From: Argentina anserina
Lineage: Eukaryota > Streptophyta > Magnoliopsida > Rosales > Rosaceae
Reading direction: 5' to 3'
DNA: 64,000 nt
Assembly: GCF_933775445.1 (NCBI RefSeq)
Contig: NC_065876.1
Coordinates: forward strand, 28,644,001-28,708,000
Below are positions 50,068 through 63,299 of the stretch, in pieces (position 1 is the stretch's first letter; every line of letters begins with the position of its first letter). The notes under the pieces were generated by a model. That model had not been told where the DNA came from. It ran no database searches and saw only the letters and a program-made list of their open reading frames with translations. Made by a program: the position numbers and the translations under genes.

Positions 50068-50245
50068 TAGGGGGGTGTATTCAACTAGGATCCTATAAGA
50101 TTTTCATGTATTTTAAGAATCTTTTAAAATCTTGTGGTATTCAATTAAGATTTTAAACAATCCATTGAAATCTCAAAGTATTCAATTAAGATTTCAAAAA
50201 CTCCTATGAATTCTGGTGGTATTCAAAAATAGATTGATTTTGAAT
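50068..50245. mobile_element. MITE end of the GGGGTGTATTCAA type with internal repeats
   Basis: GGGGGGTGTATTCAACTAGG resembles ends of PIF/Harbinger-like MITEs. Four spaced repeats of GTATTCAA(TTAAGATTT) follow at about 50077, 50137, 50178 and 50219. No matching right end was identified. Confidence 0.45.
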
Positions 50246-50336
50246 GATTTGATTTATTAGTTGATTTTGTTGGATTTTGAAGTATTTTTACACTATATCA
50301 TGCTTGTTAGAAATCAAGCATCTAGACATGAGATTT

Positions 50337-50340
<4 letters not shown>

Positions 50341-50369
<29 letters not shown>
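50341..50369. repeat. (TC)n microsatellite
   Basis: About 14 CT dinucleotides. Confidence 0.9.
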
Positions 50370-50669
50370 AATAAGATAAAAAAACTTTATGTTCTTAATT
50401 ATGTGTTTTATTTTAATTGCTAAAATCAATTTTCTGAGTTTTTCTTATGATTTGGTATAATTGTTGTAGGCAAAAAAGAAATGATGGTTGTTTTTATAAT
50501 TGTACTAATAGTTGTTTTGCCAAAAAATCAATTGTATACCAATCAAATTTCAGATTTTAGAATACTATTGAATGTTAATTGGGTGAAATTTTATAAAATT
50601 GTTATTATATCTTTTATCCTCATTCAAGATAGTTGCACTTTTGTGATATTGATCTTGTACCTTTGTTTT

Positions 50670-53600
50670 ATCGATGCTTATGAATGTTAATGAGTATATC
50701 TGCAAGCTGCTCTTCAGTAGGGACAAAATGGAAGCTAATAATCTTTGCATCTAGCTTCTCTTTTATGAAGTAATGATCCACCATTACGTTTAGTACGATC
50801 ATGTTGTAATGGATTTTATGATTATCAATTGCTGCTTTGTTATCACAATACATTTGTATATCACTTTTAAACTTAACACCCAAATCACGTAGTAGATTTC
50901 TCAGCAACAACAATTCACACACTCCATGAGCCATACCTCTATACTTAGCTTCAACACTCGATCATGCCATAACTTTCTGCTGCTTACTCTTTCATGTGAC
51001 CAAATTACATCCCACAAAGGTAAAATAATCGGATGTTGACTTTCTGTCTGTAATATTTCTAGCTCAATCTATAACTATAAAGCCACTAATCTCAAGAATG
51101 TTGTTGTATTTAGAGAACATTACTCATTTCCTTGGAGTTGACTTCAAATACCTTAAAATTTTCACAACAACATCCATGTGACTCTCACTCGGATTATGCA
51201 TGAACTATCTCACTACACTTACTGCATAAACAATATATGGTATAGTATGAGTTAAATAAATCAAGCGCCCAACTAACCTCTGAAGCGAGCTCGATCAATT
51301 GGTGTCTGGTCTAGATACTCTGCTAGACGATGATTTTGCTCAATGGAGGTGTCAATAGGTGTGCAATCTAACATACATGTCTCTGTCAACAAATCAAGTA
51401 TGTATTTCATCTCACACAAGTAGATATTGTCTCTCCCCCTTGCTACTTCAATCCCTAAGAAATACTTGAGATCACCCAAGTCCTTCATCTCAAACTCAGA
51501 AGACAACTATCTCTGTAGCCGATCCATCTCTACAGTATCATTGCCAGTAATCACCATATCATCAACATATATAATCAAAGCTACTACATTCCCTTGTTAG
51601 TGCTTGAGAAATATGGTATGATTTGAATTACTTTGTTTGTAACAAATCTTACGCATGAACTGTGAGAACCTCCTTAACCAAACACGAGGTGACTGTTTGA
51701 AACCATATAGAGACTTTCTCAATTTGCACACAAAATCACCAGAAGAGGTAGTTACGTGCCTAAAGGAAGACTCATATACACCTCTTCAGCTAACTCTCCA
51801 TGAAGAAATGCATTTTTAACATCAAACTGTCGGAGTGGCAAATTCAAACTAACAACAAATGATAAGAGAACTCAGATTTGCAACGAGAGCAAAAGTCTCA
51901 TCATAATCAATACCATATGTCTGAGTAAACCTCTTCGCAACAAGGCGTGCTTTATATTGGCTTATTAATCCATCTGCAGTATGTTTCACAGTGAACACCC
52001 AATGACACCCTATAACCTTCTTGTCATGTGGTGGATGCACAAGTTCTCAAGTATCATTTTTCTACAATGCCTCAATCTCTTCCTCCATTGCTTTCTTCCA
52101 CTTTAGATCTCCCATTGCATCATGTGCTTTGTTAGGTATTGATACAACATAAATTTGATTCACAAAAGATTCATATGACTTTGATAATCTCCTATTGGAC
52201 ATATAGTTGGCTACTGAATATTTTGATTTGGCCTGTAAACTAGGTTCATATATTGGGGGGGGGGGTTGACCTCTAGTAGACCTGTTTGGTAATACATATT
52301 GCCCACTATTAGACTCACTACTAGTATCGGTGGATGGACATACCTCAGATGAGTGATCTTCTGTACCTGGAAGTTGTTGGTCACGGGTATGAGTGATGGC
52401 GGGAGGGACATATGTGCTCTTAAATATTGGTTCTCTTTTTGGAACTTGGGTGTCTGATGCTTCTACCTCTGATGAAGCTTCTGATACTGCTGGAATATGG
52501 TTATCTGAACCTTCTGATACTGCTAGTATCTTGTTAACTGAAGTATCTACTTTAGAATAAGCTCTTACGACTACTGTTACCTGATTATCTGAAGTTTTCT
52601 CCTCAAAATGAGTTTCTACTACTAGAGTCAAAGTATCTTCGGCAATGACTATTCTGATTCCCCCCTCGCCATGACACAACTCTTCAAAAAATGAATTCTC
52701 CCCTTGAAGAGTTATATAAGAAGAAGCAAAATAACTCATGTCATCAAAGAAAGTAACATACATAGTGACATAGTACTTTCTGGTGGGTGGGTGGATGATA
52801 ACACTTGTATCCATTTTGACTGCTTCCATAACCAACAAACTCACACTTGATCGCCTGATGATTTAACTTAGACTTTCTCTGACTTTCAGGAACACGAACA
52901 AAAGCCACACAACCAAAAATACAGGCAGGGAGGGAATGGAGACATGACATGCAAGAACCTGAACATGAATAGTTCCTTGAAGAACACTAGATGGAAGATG
53001 ATTGATAAGATAAGTTGAAGCCTCTACAACATGACCCCAGAGATACTTAGACATATGAGCACTAAAGAGAATGGAACGAGCCATATCAAGGAGATGGACA
53101 ATTTTTTCTTTCGGACACTCCATTTTGCTCTGGTGTTCGGGGACATGTGGTATGGTGAACAACCCCATGACTTTTACAAAACTGTTGAAAGACACGGATG
53201 ACATATCCCCCCCCCCCATTATCAAAATGAATAAATATAATGGTGTTATTATACTGTGTTTGGACATGAGCATGAAAAGTTTGAAAAGCATAAAAAACCT
53301 CATCTTTGATATGAAGGAGAGCAATCCATGACACCCTAGTGCAATCATCATAAAACGATACATAATACTTAGTACCCGTGGCTGTAGGCTCTTTGGAAGG
53401 TCCTCAAACATCAGAATGAATTAATTCAAAATGGACAGGACTCTTAGAAGAACTCGGATAATAGGTAGAACGATGACTCTTAGCAATGACACATGTTTCA
53501 CAATGCAAAGATGACTCATCCACACCAATAAACAAAGAAGCCATTTTTTTTTTTCATAACATGGAAAGATGAATGCCTCAATTGACGATGCCACAACCAA

Positions 53601-54985
53601 ATTTTACTTAGCTTATTAGAACTTACTGTTAGGGTGGTGGGTGGGTGTGCTCCTGGTTTCTTTCATGCATATGTCTGATCCAGGTGAAACAATCTGCCCC
53701 TCAAACCCCTTCGATTGATTATCTCCTTGGTGAGAAGATCCTAAAAAATTACATACATGGGGAAAATGTTACAGAGCATCAATACTCAGTGTTCAACTAG
53801 GGAACAAATAACAAGTGATGTGATAAATCAGGTACATATAGAACATTGTGAAGTTCTAAATTATGAGTGATACGAACTGACCCTCTCCCTAATATAGGAA
53901 AAACATCTCTATTAGCATTAGTGACATATGACACAAGTGGAGGAGATAACTCAGTAATATAGCAAGAGTTATCAAAAGTCATATGATCGGAGGCACCAGA
54001 ATCAATAATCCAAGTATTAGAACCAAGAAAGTTAGAAACTTTCAAATCCATTACAATCTTACTACCAGCCCGAGGTTTTGTAGTTACAAATTTTTTACCA
54101 TTTGTGCAATATAGACTAAAAGCATTTCTAGAGTCATGTGAGAACTCAACTCTCCAAACATTATTGCCATCCAATTCTCGAATAGCATTCTCAGCATCTC
54201 CATGTGGACAAAATCAATGAAAGCATAACCAGGTAGTCTCCTTGCAACCCATATTATATTGATCATTCCAAAGTTACGGAACTCAATGTCAAGCTCTCCT
54301 TCGGAAACTCAAGAATCCAAATTGCCAACGTACACACGAGATTTTTTTTTTCAAAACTGAAAAACGATATGAACCTGCCTCGGGTGAACCCTCAATGTTG
54401 GTGTACTCGCACTGACAAATAAGCAGAAAAACGGGTCGGGGGTGATCGGGTCGAGTCAGACTGAAAAGTTGGGTTGGACTGCCGATACTTGAAATCAGAT
54501 GAGAGAGGTCGACTCGGGTCGGGATTGGACTGCCAAGGACAGATCATAAAGCAGTCGAGACTGGCTGTGCCAGAAGCTGATCTTGAAATTGAAGACACTG
54601 AGGACAGAAACGACCGGTGACCTGGATTGGTTGATTGATTGTTGCCGAGAAGAGATTTGACGACGGTAAGGCTAATGCCAGACTGACATGGGTGGCGCTG
54701 GGTTTGAAGGACCGACATGGGAGAAAGGATCCCAAACGGCGAAGATGCAAGAATGACGACGGCAGGTTGACGTTGTTGAAGGTGATGTAGCGACAGACTA
54801 TTTGGGTGCCCAAAGTAAATAATGAGGTGCCCAAAGTAAATTTCCTGTTGAAGAAGAAGATGAACTTTGGCGATGATGAAAATATGAGAAAAAAAACCCT
54901 AACGATGAGGTTTAATTCCACAAATTAATTGCAGCGGAAAAAAAAGAGACAAAGTCCTTTCAGATCTTTATTCTGATACCAAGTT
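50670..54985 (-). mobile_element. Degenerate Ty1/Copia retrotransposon with SR-protein insert in place of gag
   Basis: Read on the minus strand: a primer-binding-site-like TGGTATCAGA (inverse of 54973-54982), a ~630-bp leader, an RSZ-type RNA-recognition motif (54121-54341), protease with WIIDSGASDHMTFD (~53990), a degraded GAG-pre-integrase region, integrase fragments (ending RTPEQNGVSERK near 53110), a proline-rich linker, reverse transcriptase pieces (KARLVAKRFTQTYGIDYDETFA ~51920; MKDLGDLKYFLGIEVARG ~51460) and RNase H (MYCDNKAA ~50850). Frames are broken by shifts and stops, so it is inactive. No gag capsid or zinc knuckle was recognised. The 5' LTR is missing where the Gypsy fragment abuts at ~54990; a 3' LTR was not recognised below 50690. 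Confidence 0.88.
54121..54341 (-). pseudogene. RRM of an RSZ21/RSZ22-type SR splicing factor inside the Copia element
   Basis: The minus strand reads SRVYVGNLDS, a stop, VSEGELDIEFRNFGMI, then VWVARR-like IWVARRLPGYAFIDF, and after a one-base shift DAENAIRELDGNNVWRVEFS. The order RNP2 (VYVGNL), WVARRPPGYAF(L/I)(D/E)F (RNP1) and GWRVE-SH is specific to the RSZ subfamily of plant SR proteins. The expected ATG is replaced (AAATCTCGT). The stretch has no intron, although RSZ genes have introns in the RRM as I recall, so it likely came from a spliced transcript. The last part (from 54174 down) is in one open frame with the Copia protease, without an LTR between. The RSZ zinc knuckle and RS tail are not seen. 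Confidence 0.8.
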
Positions 54986-54997
54986 AAATAAGACGAG

Positions 54998-56363
54998 ATT
55001 TAGAGAATGAATAGGTTGTGTGTACCTAAAAGAAATGAAGGGCTTAAACATGAGATTTTAGAGGAAGGTCACAGTTCTGCTTATGCCATGCATCCAGGAA
55101 ATATGAAGATGTACCGAACCCTTAAGGAGCATTATTGGTGGCCTAATATGAAGAGAGAGATCGCAGCTTATGTGAGTAGGTGCCTGATTTGTCAACAAGT
55201 GAAGGCTGAGAGACAGAAACCAGCATGGTTGCTACAAGCTTTGGAAATTCCGGTGTGGAAGTGGGATCACATCACCATGGACTTTGTCTTTGGGCTACCC
55301 CGTACGCGGAGTGGATAGGATGGCATTTGGGTGATTGTGGATAGACTCACTAAGTCCGCACACTTTTTGCCGGTGAATAAGAAATCCAACTTAGAGAAGT
55401 TAGCGGATTTGTATGTGGGTGAGATTGTACGACTTCATGGTGTGCCTGAGTCCATTGTATCTGATCGAGACCCACATTTTGCATCCAGATTTTGGAGAAA
55501 ATTACAAACAGCATTGGGAACTCAACTGAAATTCAGCACGGCTTTTCATCCTCAAACTGATGGACAGCCTGAAAGGACCATTCAGACCCTAGAAGATATG
55601 TTGAGATCTTGTACAATGCAGTTCAGGGGGAGTTGGGATGAGAAGCTATCATTGATGGAATTTGCTTACAACAATAGCTATCATTCGAGTATTGGCATGG
55701 CCCCTTATGAAGCCTTATATGGGAGGCAGTGTCGCACGCCTTTATGTTGGAATGAAGTGGGAGAAAGAGAGTTTGCTGGACCAGATGTTATTTTTAATAC
55801 AAATGTGGATATCACAGTGATACGGGATAGACTAAAGACGACACAAAGCAGACAGAAGAGATATGCAGATAACCGTAGGAGAGACTTGGAGTTCAAAGTA
55901 GGCGACCGAGTATTCCTGAAGCTTTCACCTTGGAAAGGTGTGGTTCGATTTGGAAAGCGTGGGAAGTTGAGCCCAAGATACATCGGTCCTTATGTGGTCA
56001 TGGAGCGGGTAGGCCTAGTGGCTTATCGATTAGACCTACCTCCTGAGTTATCTAGAATTCATGATGTGTTTCATGTGTCTATACTGCGGAAGTATGTTGC
56101 AGACCCTTCTCATATATTGCAAGAACAACCCGTTAGTCTGAAGAAGGACTTGACTTATGTGGAAGAACCAATCCAAATTCTTGATTGGAAGGAGCAAGTG
56201 TTGAGAAATAAGACCATTCCGTTGGTTATGGTTTTGTGGAGGAGTCACAAATTGGAAGAGGCTACTTGGGAGCCGGAGCATCAATTCAGGCAACAGTACC
56301 CCCATCTATTTCAGTAGCAGGTATGTAATTTCGAGGACGAAATTTTATTAAGTGGGGGAGAAT
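54998..56363 (+). mobile_element. Ty3/Gypsy chromovirus fragment: integrase with chromodomain, then polypurine tract
   Basis: From about 54998 to 56317 one frame encodes the integrase end of a Tekay/Del-like chromovirus. It has the HHCC zinc-binding part (HPGNMKMYRTLKEHYWWPNM...CLICQQVK), the DDE core (WDHITMDFVFGLP; SDRDPHF; HPQTDGQPERT with the Glu in QTLE) and a C-terminal chromodomain (VLWRSHKLEEATWEPE...YPHLFQ). A TAG at 55316-55318 interrupts the frame between the first Asp and the DRLTKSAHF motif. A polypurine tract (AAGTGGGGGAGAA, ~56350) precedes the 3' LTR. gag, protease and reverse transcriptase are absent; the left end is fused to the Copia remnant. Confidence 0.92.
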
Positions 56364-59034
56364 TGTCACGACCTGAATCTTTTAATTTCGTAAAATAGTA
56401 TTATCGTTCGGATTTTTGGCACGTTCGTAACCAAAATCCGATTTTAATATTTTAAAATTCGGATATCCTTGTAAAAGTGTTTCGTCGAATAAACGCCAAT
56501 TTCAGAAAGTTACTGTTCACATGGGGAGTTTTTATATATTGGGAAGGGTAAGTTTCGATTTTTGGAAAGAAGAACAAAAATAAAAAAGGGAAGGAAATCG
56601 CGAAATCGCGCAGCCGAGCCGACTCTCGACCCCGCCATTGCCTCGCCGCCATTCTCCGCCGTCCGGCCGAAGTGGGCAGCCGCACGGGTCTCTGCTTCGA
56701 GCTTAGAGGGTCGCCGATCGATTGAGCTAGGTGGCGCCACCCCTAGCTCCGCCGTTCGGGATCTACGAAGCCGAGAAGCTCCGGCTGTCTTAATCCTCTT
56801 TTTGCCGGAACTCCCTCCTCCGGCCACCATAGGCCGGGATGCTTGGTGCGTTTTGAAGGCCTCGTTCCATGCTTGAATCTCACCGAAGGAATTGAACCAA
56901 TTCGAAGGGTAAGTGATCGAATCGACTAATTGAATTTCTAAGGTTCTTGAATTTGGGGGTTTTGATTTCTGTTTAATTGGACGGTTTAAAGTTGAAATTG
57001 GTTGTTGATGTGAACTAGAAAGTTATTAGGAATGTTAATTGGATTGTGGTGGTGAATTTTGATAGCCATTGGTGGTGGTCGGATTTTGGCCGGCCGGCCG
57101 CCAATTCCAGCGGCGCTAAGGGCGGCTGCCGCCATCCCAGAGAGTTTCTGATGACGTTTTTAAGCCTTGTGATGGTTGAGGATGTTGTAGGAATTTTTGT
57201 GGAATTTTTGGAGGAGTTGTGGGATAGTTTGGGCGACTATTGTCCGTATTTTATTCGAATTTAGGTTGTGGTTTAACCCGTGAATTGGGGAACTCGCAGT
57301 ATTAGGATGTTATAATATTGTGGGAAGTGTACGGAGGTTGTTAGTGGATTTGAGGAATTTTTGGTGGAAGAGTTAACGGTTTTGGGCGAGTGAGGGTTAT
57401 TGTTTTCGTTTATTAAATATTACCGGGTTGCGGTAATTAATTATTTTTGTCTCTACAACTAGAGGTGAGTAGACTCGAGGCGAGGAAACCTCAGATTGAC
57501 CCTCGGCTTAGCCCGGTTACTGTGAGTGGACTTTTATTTTGAATTAAATGCATGCATGAGTATTTATTTACGTAATTTGGTGTTATACGATTTAATTGCT
57601 TTGAAATGATATTTATTTGTCTTGGATATATATATGGGATATATATATATATATATTTATAACGCCTTATTCGATTTAATTGAAAATTGTGGATTTTATT
57701 CGGGAACGGGGTTTCTTGAAATTTGTGATATTTGTATTTTGAAATTTATACGTACGGTGGGGGACCATACATGTTCTATATATTCTTAATCTGGTATCTT
57801 CTCCTTTAATTATTTAAAGGAGGTATGATCAACGGATAAAAATGATTTTATTTTATTTTATTCTGGTATCCTCTGCTTTAATTATTTAAAGGGGGCACGA
57901 TCAACGGAATCATATCCATTCTTAATCCGGTATCCTCTGCTTGAGGCTTATAAACGAGGTATGATCAATGGATAAGAATACTGTGTTTTTTTTTGTGTTT
58001 ACACTCATTTGTTATCTTGTGACTAGTGGGGCTAGTGCACTTATTTATTGTCTGAGGCCATACCGGGAGATGATTATGCTAGCATATGAGTTTATGATTC
58101 CGCCTGAGAGGCGATGCCGCCCGGGGGGCGAGGGTTTTTAGCCGGCACTGACATGACGACTCAATACCCTCTCCGTGAACGTGACGTGACTGTATTGAGC
58201 ACTTGAGATTTGACACACACACACACACACATATATATATGTATATATATATTCGGGCCCGAGGGGCGTTTGGTATGACATTCCTGATTCCATATTGACT
58301 AGCGAGGCTAGTCAATCCATTTATTGATATTTATGATTCTATGTGACTAGCGGGGCTAGTCCACTTTTTCGATTCAGTTTCAGTAAGTTTATTTGACTAG
58401 CGGGGCTAGTCGGCTTTCTATTAATAATCTCAAGGAGATTATGTGACTAGTGGGGTCTAGTCCGAGTTTTATGAGTATATCTACATTTTTATTTTTGAAA
58501 GCTTTGATTAAAGCGTGCATGCATTGAATTCGGTTTTATAAAAAGGAAAATGGGAAAGTATAAATATTATTATTTATTTATTGATGTTGATATTTGTCCA
58601 CTCACTCTAACGTATTTATTTTAATGCTTTCCCCTGGGTCTTTCGTTTTAAATGCCCAGTTCGCAGGCTTACAGACGTTCTATAGCTACTGTGTGGCAGC
58701 GTTCCCTTCCGCCGACCGCCAGACTGTAGGTTACCTATTTAGCCTACAAGTCGTATGTTTTTTTTATGACGTTTAGTTGCTTTGATACTCTTAATTTGTT
58801 GGGATGATCTTATGATGTTTAAGAGGTTGGATTTCAGTTGTATAACTAAGTTGAATTATTCGTTGTGGAAGTTGATTTTTGTTGTTTATTGTTAGAAGTG
58901 CAGTTTTCTTGCAGGTTGGGTTGGCTACTTTCAAGGGAGGCTATGCCTAAATTTTTCTGGATAGGCCCCTTTGTCAGTAGTCCCCGCACGACTTATCCTA
59001 GATATTAGGTTATTATTTGGGGTGGGTCGTGTCA
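56364..59034 (+). repeat. 3' LTR of the Gypsy element (2.67 kb)
   Basis: Begins TGTCACGACCTGAATC right after the polypurine tract and appears to end GGGTGGGTCGTGTCA, so the ends form a TG...CA pair with imperfect inverse GACC/GGTC. It includes (AT)n at 57630-57658, three ~70-bp hairpin-bearing units at 57781-57980, (AC)n(AT)n at 58212-58250, and five GACTAGC-type hairpins at 58021-58462. The right boundary is judged from the inverse motif alone. Confidence 0.75.
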
Positions 59035-59039
59035 TTTAA

Positions 59040-61300
59040 CCTTTAGAGTACTTGAAGCCGATTGGCGATTAGTCATCAATATTACAGTCCTCGAGATCCA
59101 TTTCGAGTCTGTGTCTTCCCAAATATCATTCTTGACATATGATTTATAATGGCGACATCTTTTTAGTTCATCAAAAAACTATGCAAATCCATATTGAGTA
59201 AGCAATGACATAATTCTTCTTATCCCTATTCCAAAACAAGTATTTACTTCGTGCACGTTTCAATTACTTTTGTAGCGTAACGTGGTTTAGTACCATTTCT
59301 TGGGTTAATAAAGTATGTTCTATGACTTTCATGTATATCTCTTAATTTCGATCCCACATAGAGATATCTTGTTACAACATTCATAAGTTACATTTGTCAG
59401 TTTTTCAGAAACTACCAAACTGATAAAGTAGTGTAGTGCAATGACATTCATTATGAGAATATCTCATTGTGGTCCATTACAAATGAATATTTTGTCGTAA
59501 TCAATTTTAGTGAGTTTAGTGAGAGACCTTGCGCCATGTGGTGAGTCTATACTCTTAATTATCATACGCATCCTAACAAAATATATGACAGAGCTACACT
59601 TGCTGTGTCGGCTTCACCTGCCTAAATACCTATCTCTTTGTGAGTGAACCTTAGTTCATGCTGGATTGCTTCTTTCCATTTGGTCAAAATTACTACGTTG
59701 GTATATCTCAACGAAGTATGGTTTGATATCAAGACTCAATATCCTATATCCTCATGTGGTTTGTATTTTTAGAGATCTATGTATTTGCAAGGATTTGTTC
59801 TAACATCTGAGGCGTCCCAAAGTGATAACTAAAATCGAGGAAATTGTTATCACGCGGATTTGAAATTATGGATGAATGGATCCAATTGTGCCAAACTTGC
59901 TTTCTTCCTTTAATCGAGTATATATCGAACATAAGGTGGTCTCCTCCTCTTCCTTGGAGAGCCACGACCTATGACACCATATATGCCACTTTATGATGTC
60001 AACATGCCACCAACTATGGCAGCAACACAATGTCCAATTCTTTTTCGGTGGCGTCATGTCTTCTTTTTAGGACATTGAACCTTGTAAGCATATTTGCAAC
60101 TAATATCTTTGATATCATCACTTTGTGCAATAGTGGGGACAAACCACGACAATTTATGTCGTTCCACTTGAACATTTTTTGTTCTTATCTCCCCCTAACG
60201 ACGAGAAGACTGTCTCATCAAAGTGATATTCCACATATCTAGCGGAAAATGAGATCGCTTGTCAAAGTTGCAATATAGCGGACAATCAAGATGCTCGTCT
60301 CCAATAAGAACACTTATTCACATTAATTGGCTTCACCATTATGCGATGTGGCGTTGCAATTTGGCACGTAGGTGAATCTAGTTGAGCTCAAGGATTGTAA
60401 ATCCGTGTCAATCCTGGCGAGCTCAAGTACTTTGATCCTTCGATGGTATGGATTGTAATTCTTTTGACAATGATTAAGGTGATAGCCAAGAACTAGTGAG
60501 TAATAAGTTGTGTATGTAAAAATTACATTGCCCTACACGGAAAGATTGGTGTGCATTACCATTTACCAATATCAAGACTAGTACTTTAGTCATTTTTCGT
60601 GAAACCAACTGGATTTGTAACTAGCATAAGTAACATTAGTTTTAGTAGTGAATGGTGTGATGACACGTGACCAGCATGTCGACACATCAACCAACACCAT
60701 AAATTTTTTAAAGTGTCTGCAAGTTGGTTGAATTAATCCACATAATTTTCGTTTGATTCATGTCTTTTGCATAAGATGATCTCAATCCAAATTTCTTTAA
60801 GAGATCGATAAGCATTGAATGATTAGTTTTACATACATAATCACAATGGATACAAGAAGCATAATATGGTGTTAGTGCATATAATTTTGCATCAAACATT
60901 TCACGGTTCCGTTTGAGGGGAGCGACAAAATATGGGGATGAAATTACATCTTCAATTCCTCCATAAAAATAAATATAAGGATTTTTACAGTACTTTGTTT
61001 TCTTAGTTCTTGCCCAAAAAATATAAGTTTCCTGGTGTAACTCCTTTAATATACTGACACATATAGTATGACTTGGGTATCCCAGTAAATCATGTCAAAG
61101 CCCAAATATGTCGAAATCCTGAAGGTCAATTTCTTTTGACGTTGTTGGATTCATTAAGCAGCTTCATATATACTTGCTAAATGAACTTATGAACTTCTCT
61201 AATACTCGGTTACATTCGCAGTCATTAGAGATAGTGCAACGGAAGTAAACTGTAATCTCACTTATTCTTTTCACATGGAAAGTCGTTGATATAAATATTT
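59040..61300 (-). mobile_element. Second decayed Ty1/Copia pol region
   Basis: Minus-strand readings in changing frames recall Copia pol. Near 60700 a degraded integrase start (WCWLMCRHAGHVSSHHS ~ YFMVLVDVSTRWSHV-like). Near 60190-60230 the integrase tail YHFDETVFSSLGGDKN, a strong Copia signature. Near 59650 the reverse transcriptase start (WKEAIQHELRFTHKE). Many stops and shifts show it is old. It is a different lineage from the Copia at 50.7-55 kb. Confidence 0.75.
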
Positions 61301-63290
61301 AAAACGTATGAGTGTCCAATTGTCTCTTGTTGGCTCTTGTTACATAAAGTGTTAATGAAGTATATAGTTAAGACATGAAAATGAAATACAAACCCAAATT
61401 CTTTAGAGTAATTCGATAGAATCAGAAAATAGTATCTCCATCTCATAATGCATGTACATTTTGAATCCCGAATGATTATACATTAGCGATCATTATTGAT
61501 ATTATTAAATATATCTACAGATATAGTACTATTATTCTTTAGTACTACTACTATGGGGATCGCATGATGCATTTATTTGCATTCAGATATTCATGTCATA
61601 CTAATATTTTATGAAGTTGCTTTACTTTATGCGGTATTTCGCCAAAGTCAAAATATTAAAAATCGAACCACGTATATCTCAATTAATATTCGAATATTCT
61701 CAATTCATTGAGAAAAATTCATAACCTTGGTTATATGTCAACGATTGCATCAAGGTCTTGTCCAATCCAAATGTACTTCAATACTGAAGTTTAATGAAAT
61801 TTTAGGCATATATAATAGCCGTTACATTTATATTTTAGAAAAATAGTGACAAACTGTAATTAAAGTTTGAACTTTATTAATTGAGCTAGATTTTTATCGC
61901 TTGTTTTGAATTGATTTTTTTTAAATCATGTTGTTCGATATTGAATATACCTTTTCAAATCATCATACTCTAATCGTCTATTTTCATTTCGTAATAAGAT
62001 GCTTCATTGCTCATGTCATGTCCCCTATACCTTTTTGTCACACATTACATTAGTATCAATTGTCATTGATCAGTCTGTAGGAAATTATATGCTCATAGTA
62101 ATTGTTATTCGCTTTGGGGTTATTATTTCCGTATTATGCAAATTTCATTTTGGGAAAATTTCTTTGTCCTAAGAGTCCTTACTTTGTCATTCAAGATTTT
62201 AATTACGCTTCCAAGCTATTTGCAGGAAACATGTTTGCATAATTTGATCATAGTTGAGCCTTAACTGGCTTGCAGGTGAGGTTAGTACTCAAATTCTTTA
62301 GAGTCCAAGATATGTTGTGCTGGTTTAGCCAACTGTAGATAGAGTACGAGACTTATTAGTGTAAAAGTCTAATTAAAACTTTAAATAAACATACACAAAA
62401 ATTAAACATACCGAGATACATTATGGTCACTTTGGAGCTTTATAAAGTTGCATTATCATAGTAAAGTCATACAAGTTCATCATTTATAAGAAATACAAAT
62501 TAGATTGCAAGATCAAGAATTTCAATGGTCGTATTTTTCAATGCTTCGTGAAACTAATTTATCATAGTAATATGTTTGTCAATTTTCATATAATGCTTAT
62601 GAGATTTCATTATCATGGTTATACTTATGTCATATAACATGATAAATAAAATAATTGACATGGGCATAGCATGTATAATAAGTACAACACAGTATTTAAC
62701 ATGGTTACATAATTCACAAAACTAAGACAATTATTGTACTCGTGCCAAAGACCATGTATAAATATAATGCTTAAACCGCAAATCATAGCATTACGATTTA
62801 ATTACATGCTAAGAAATTGAATTTTAAAATAATGTTAAATATGTATAATATATAACATGTCACAATATTCAGATACTATTTTACTCACGTAACATGTATA
62901 ATTTCATGTATATAAATTAAATTTAAATAAAAAACGACACCATTAATTTAGATCTTACTTGCATGTGATTTTGCCATATAAACTGCATATTAAGTAGTTC
63001 TTGATCTCATAATTTTATGTTGCTCGTCGCGTTTGTTATTTAATAAATTACATACAAAAACAACGACATATATATGATTAGTCACTTTTATACGATTAGA
63101 CCACCACGACACCGACTGGGAAACCCGATCAAGGCATATTAGAGATTATCGGTGCCCAGAGAGATTTCTTGGGTGCCCTGAGGCAAAAAAATAATTCTAC
63201 TATGGCTTTGTCTTTTTCTGCAATTTTTTTCGACAGAAGAATTTTTCTGGGGTTTTTTTGTTTTTTCTTCTTTGGCAGAAAAACTCAGTT
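61300..63290. other. AT-rich repeat-derived DNA
   Basis: Probably the decayed 5' part (gag and leader) of the minus-strand Copia and older repeats; no frame is supported. Confidence 0.35.
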
Positions 63291-63299
63291 GAAGGCAAC

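Noticed and set aside
57781..58462. CRISPR-like array because of spaced repeats
   Set aside because: Repeats are in a plant LTR, differ in length and spacing, and have no cas genes; they are LTR hairpins.
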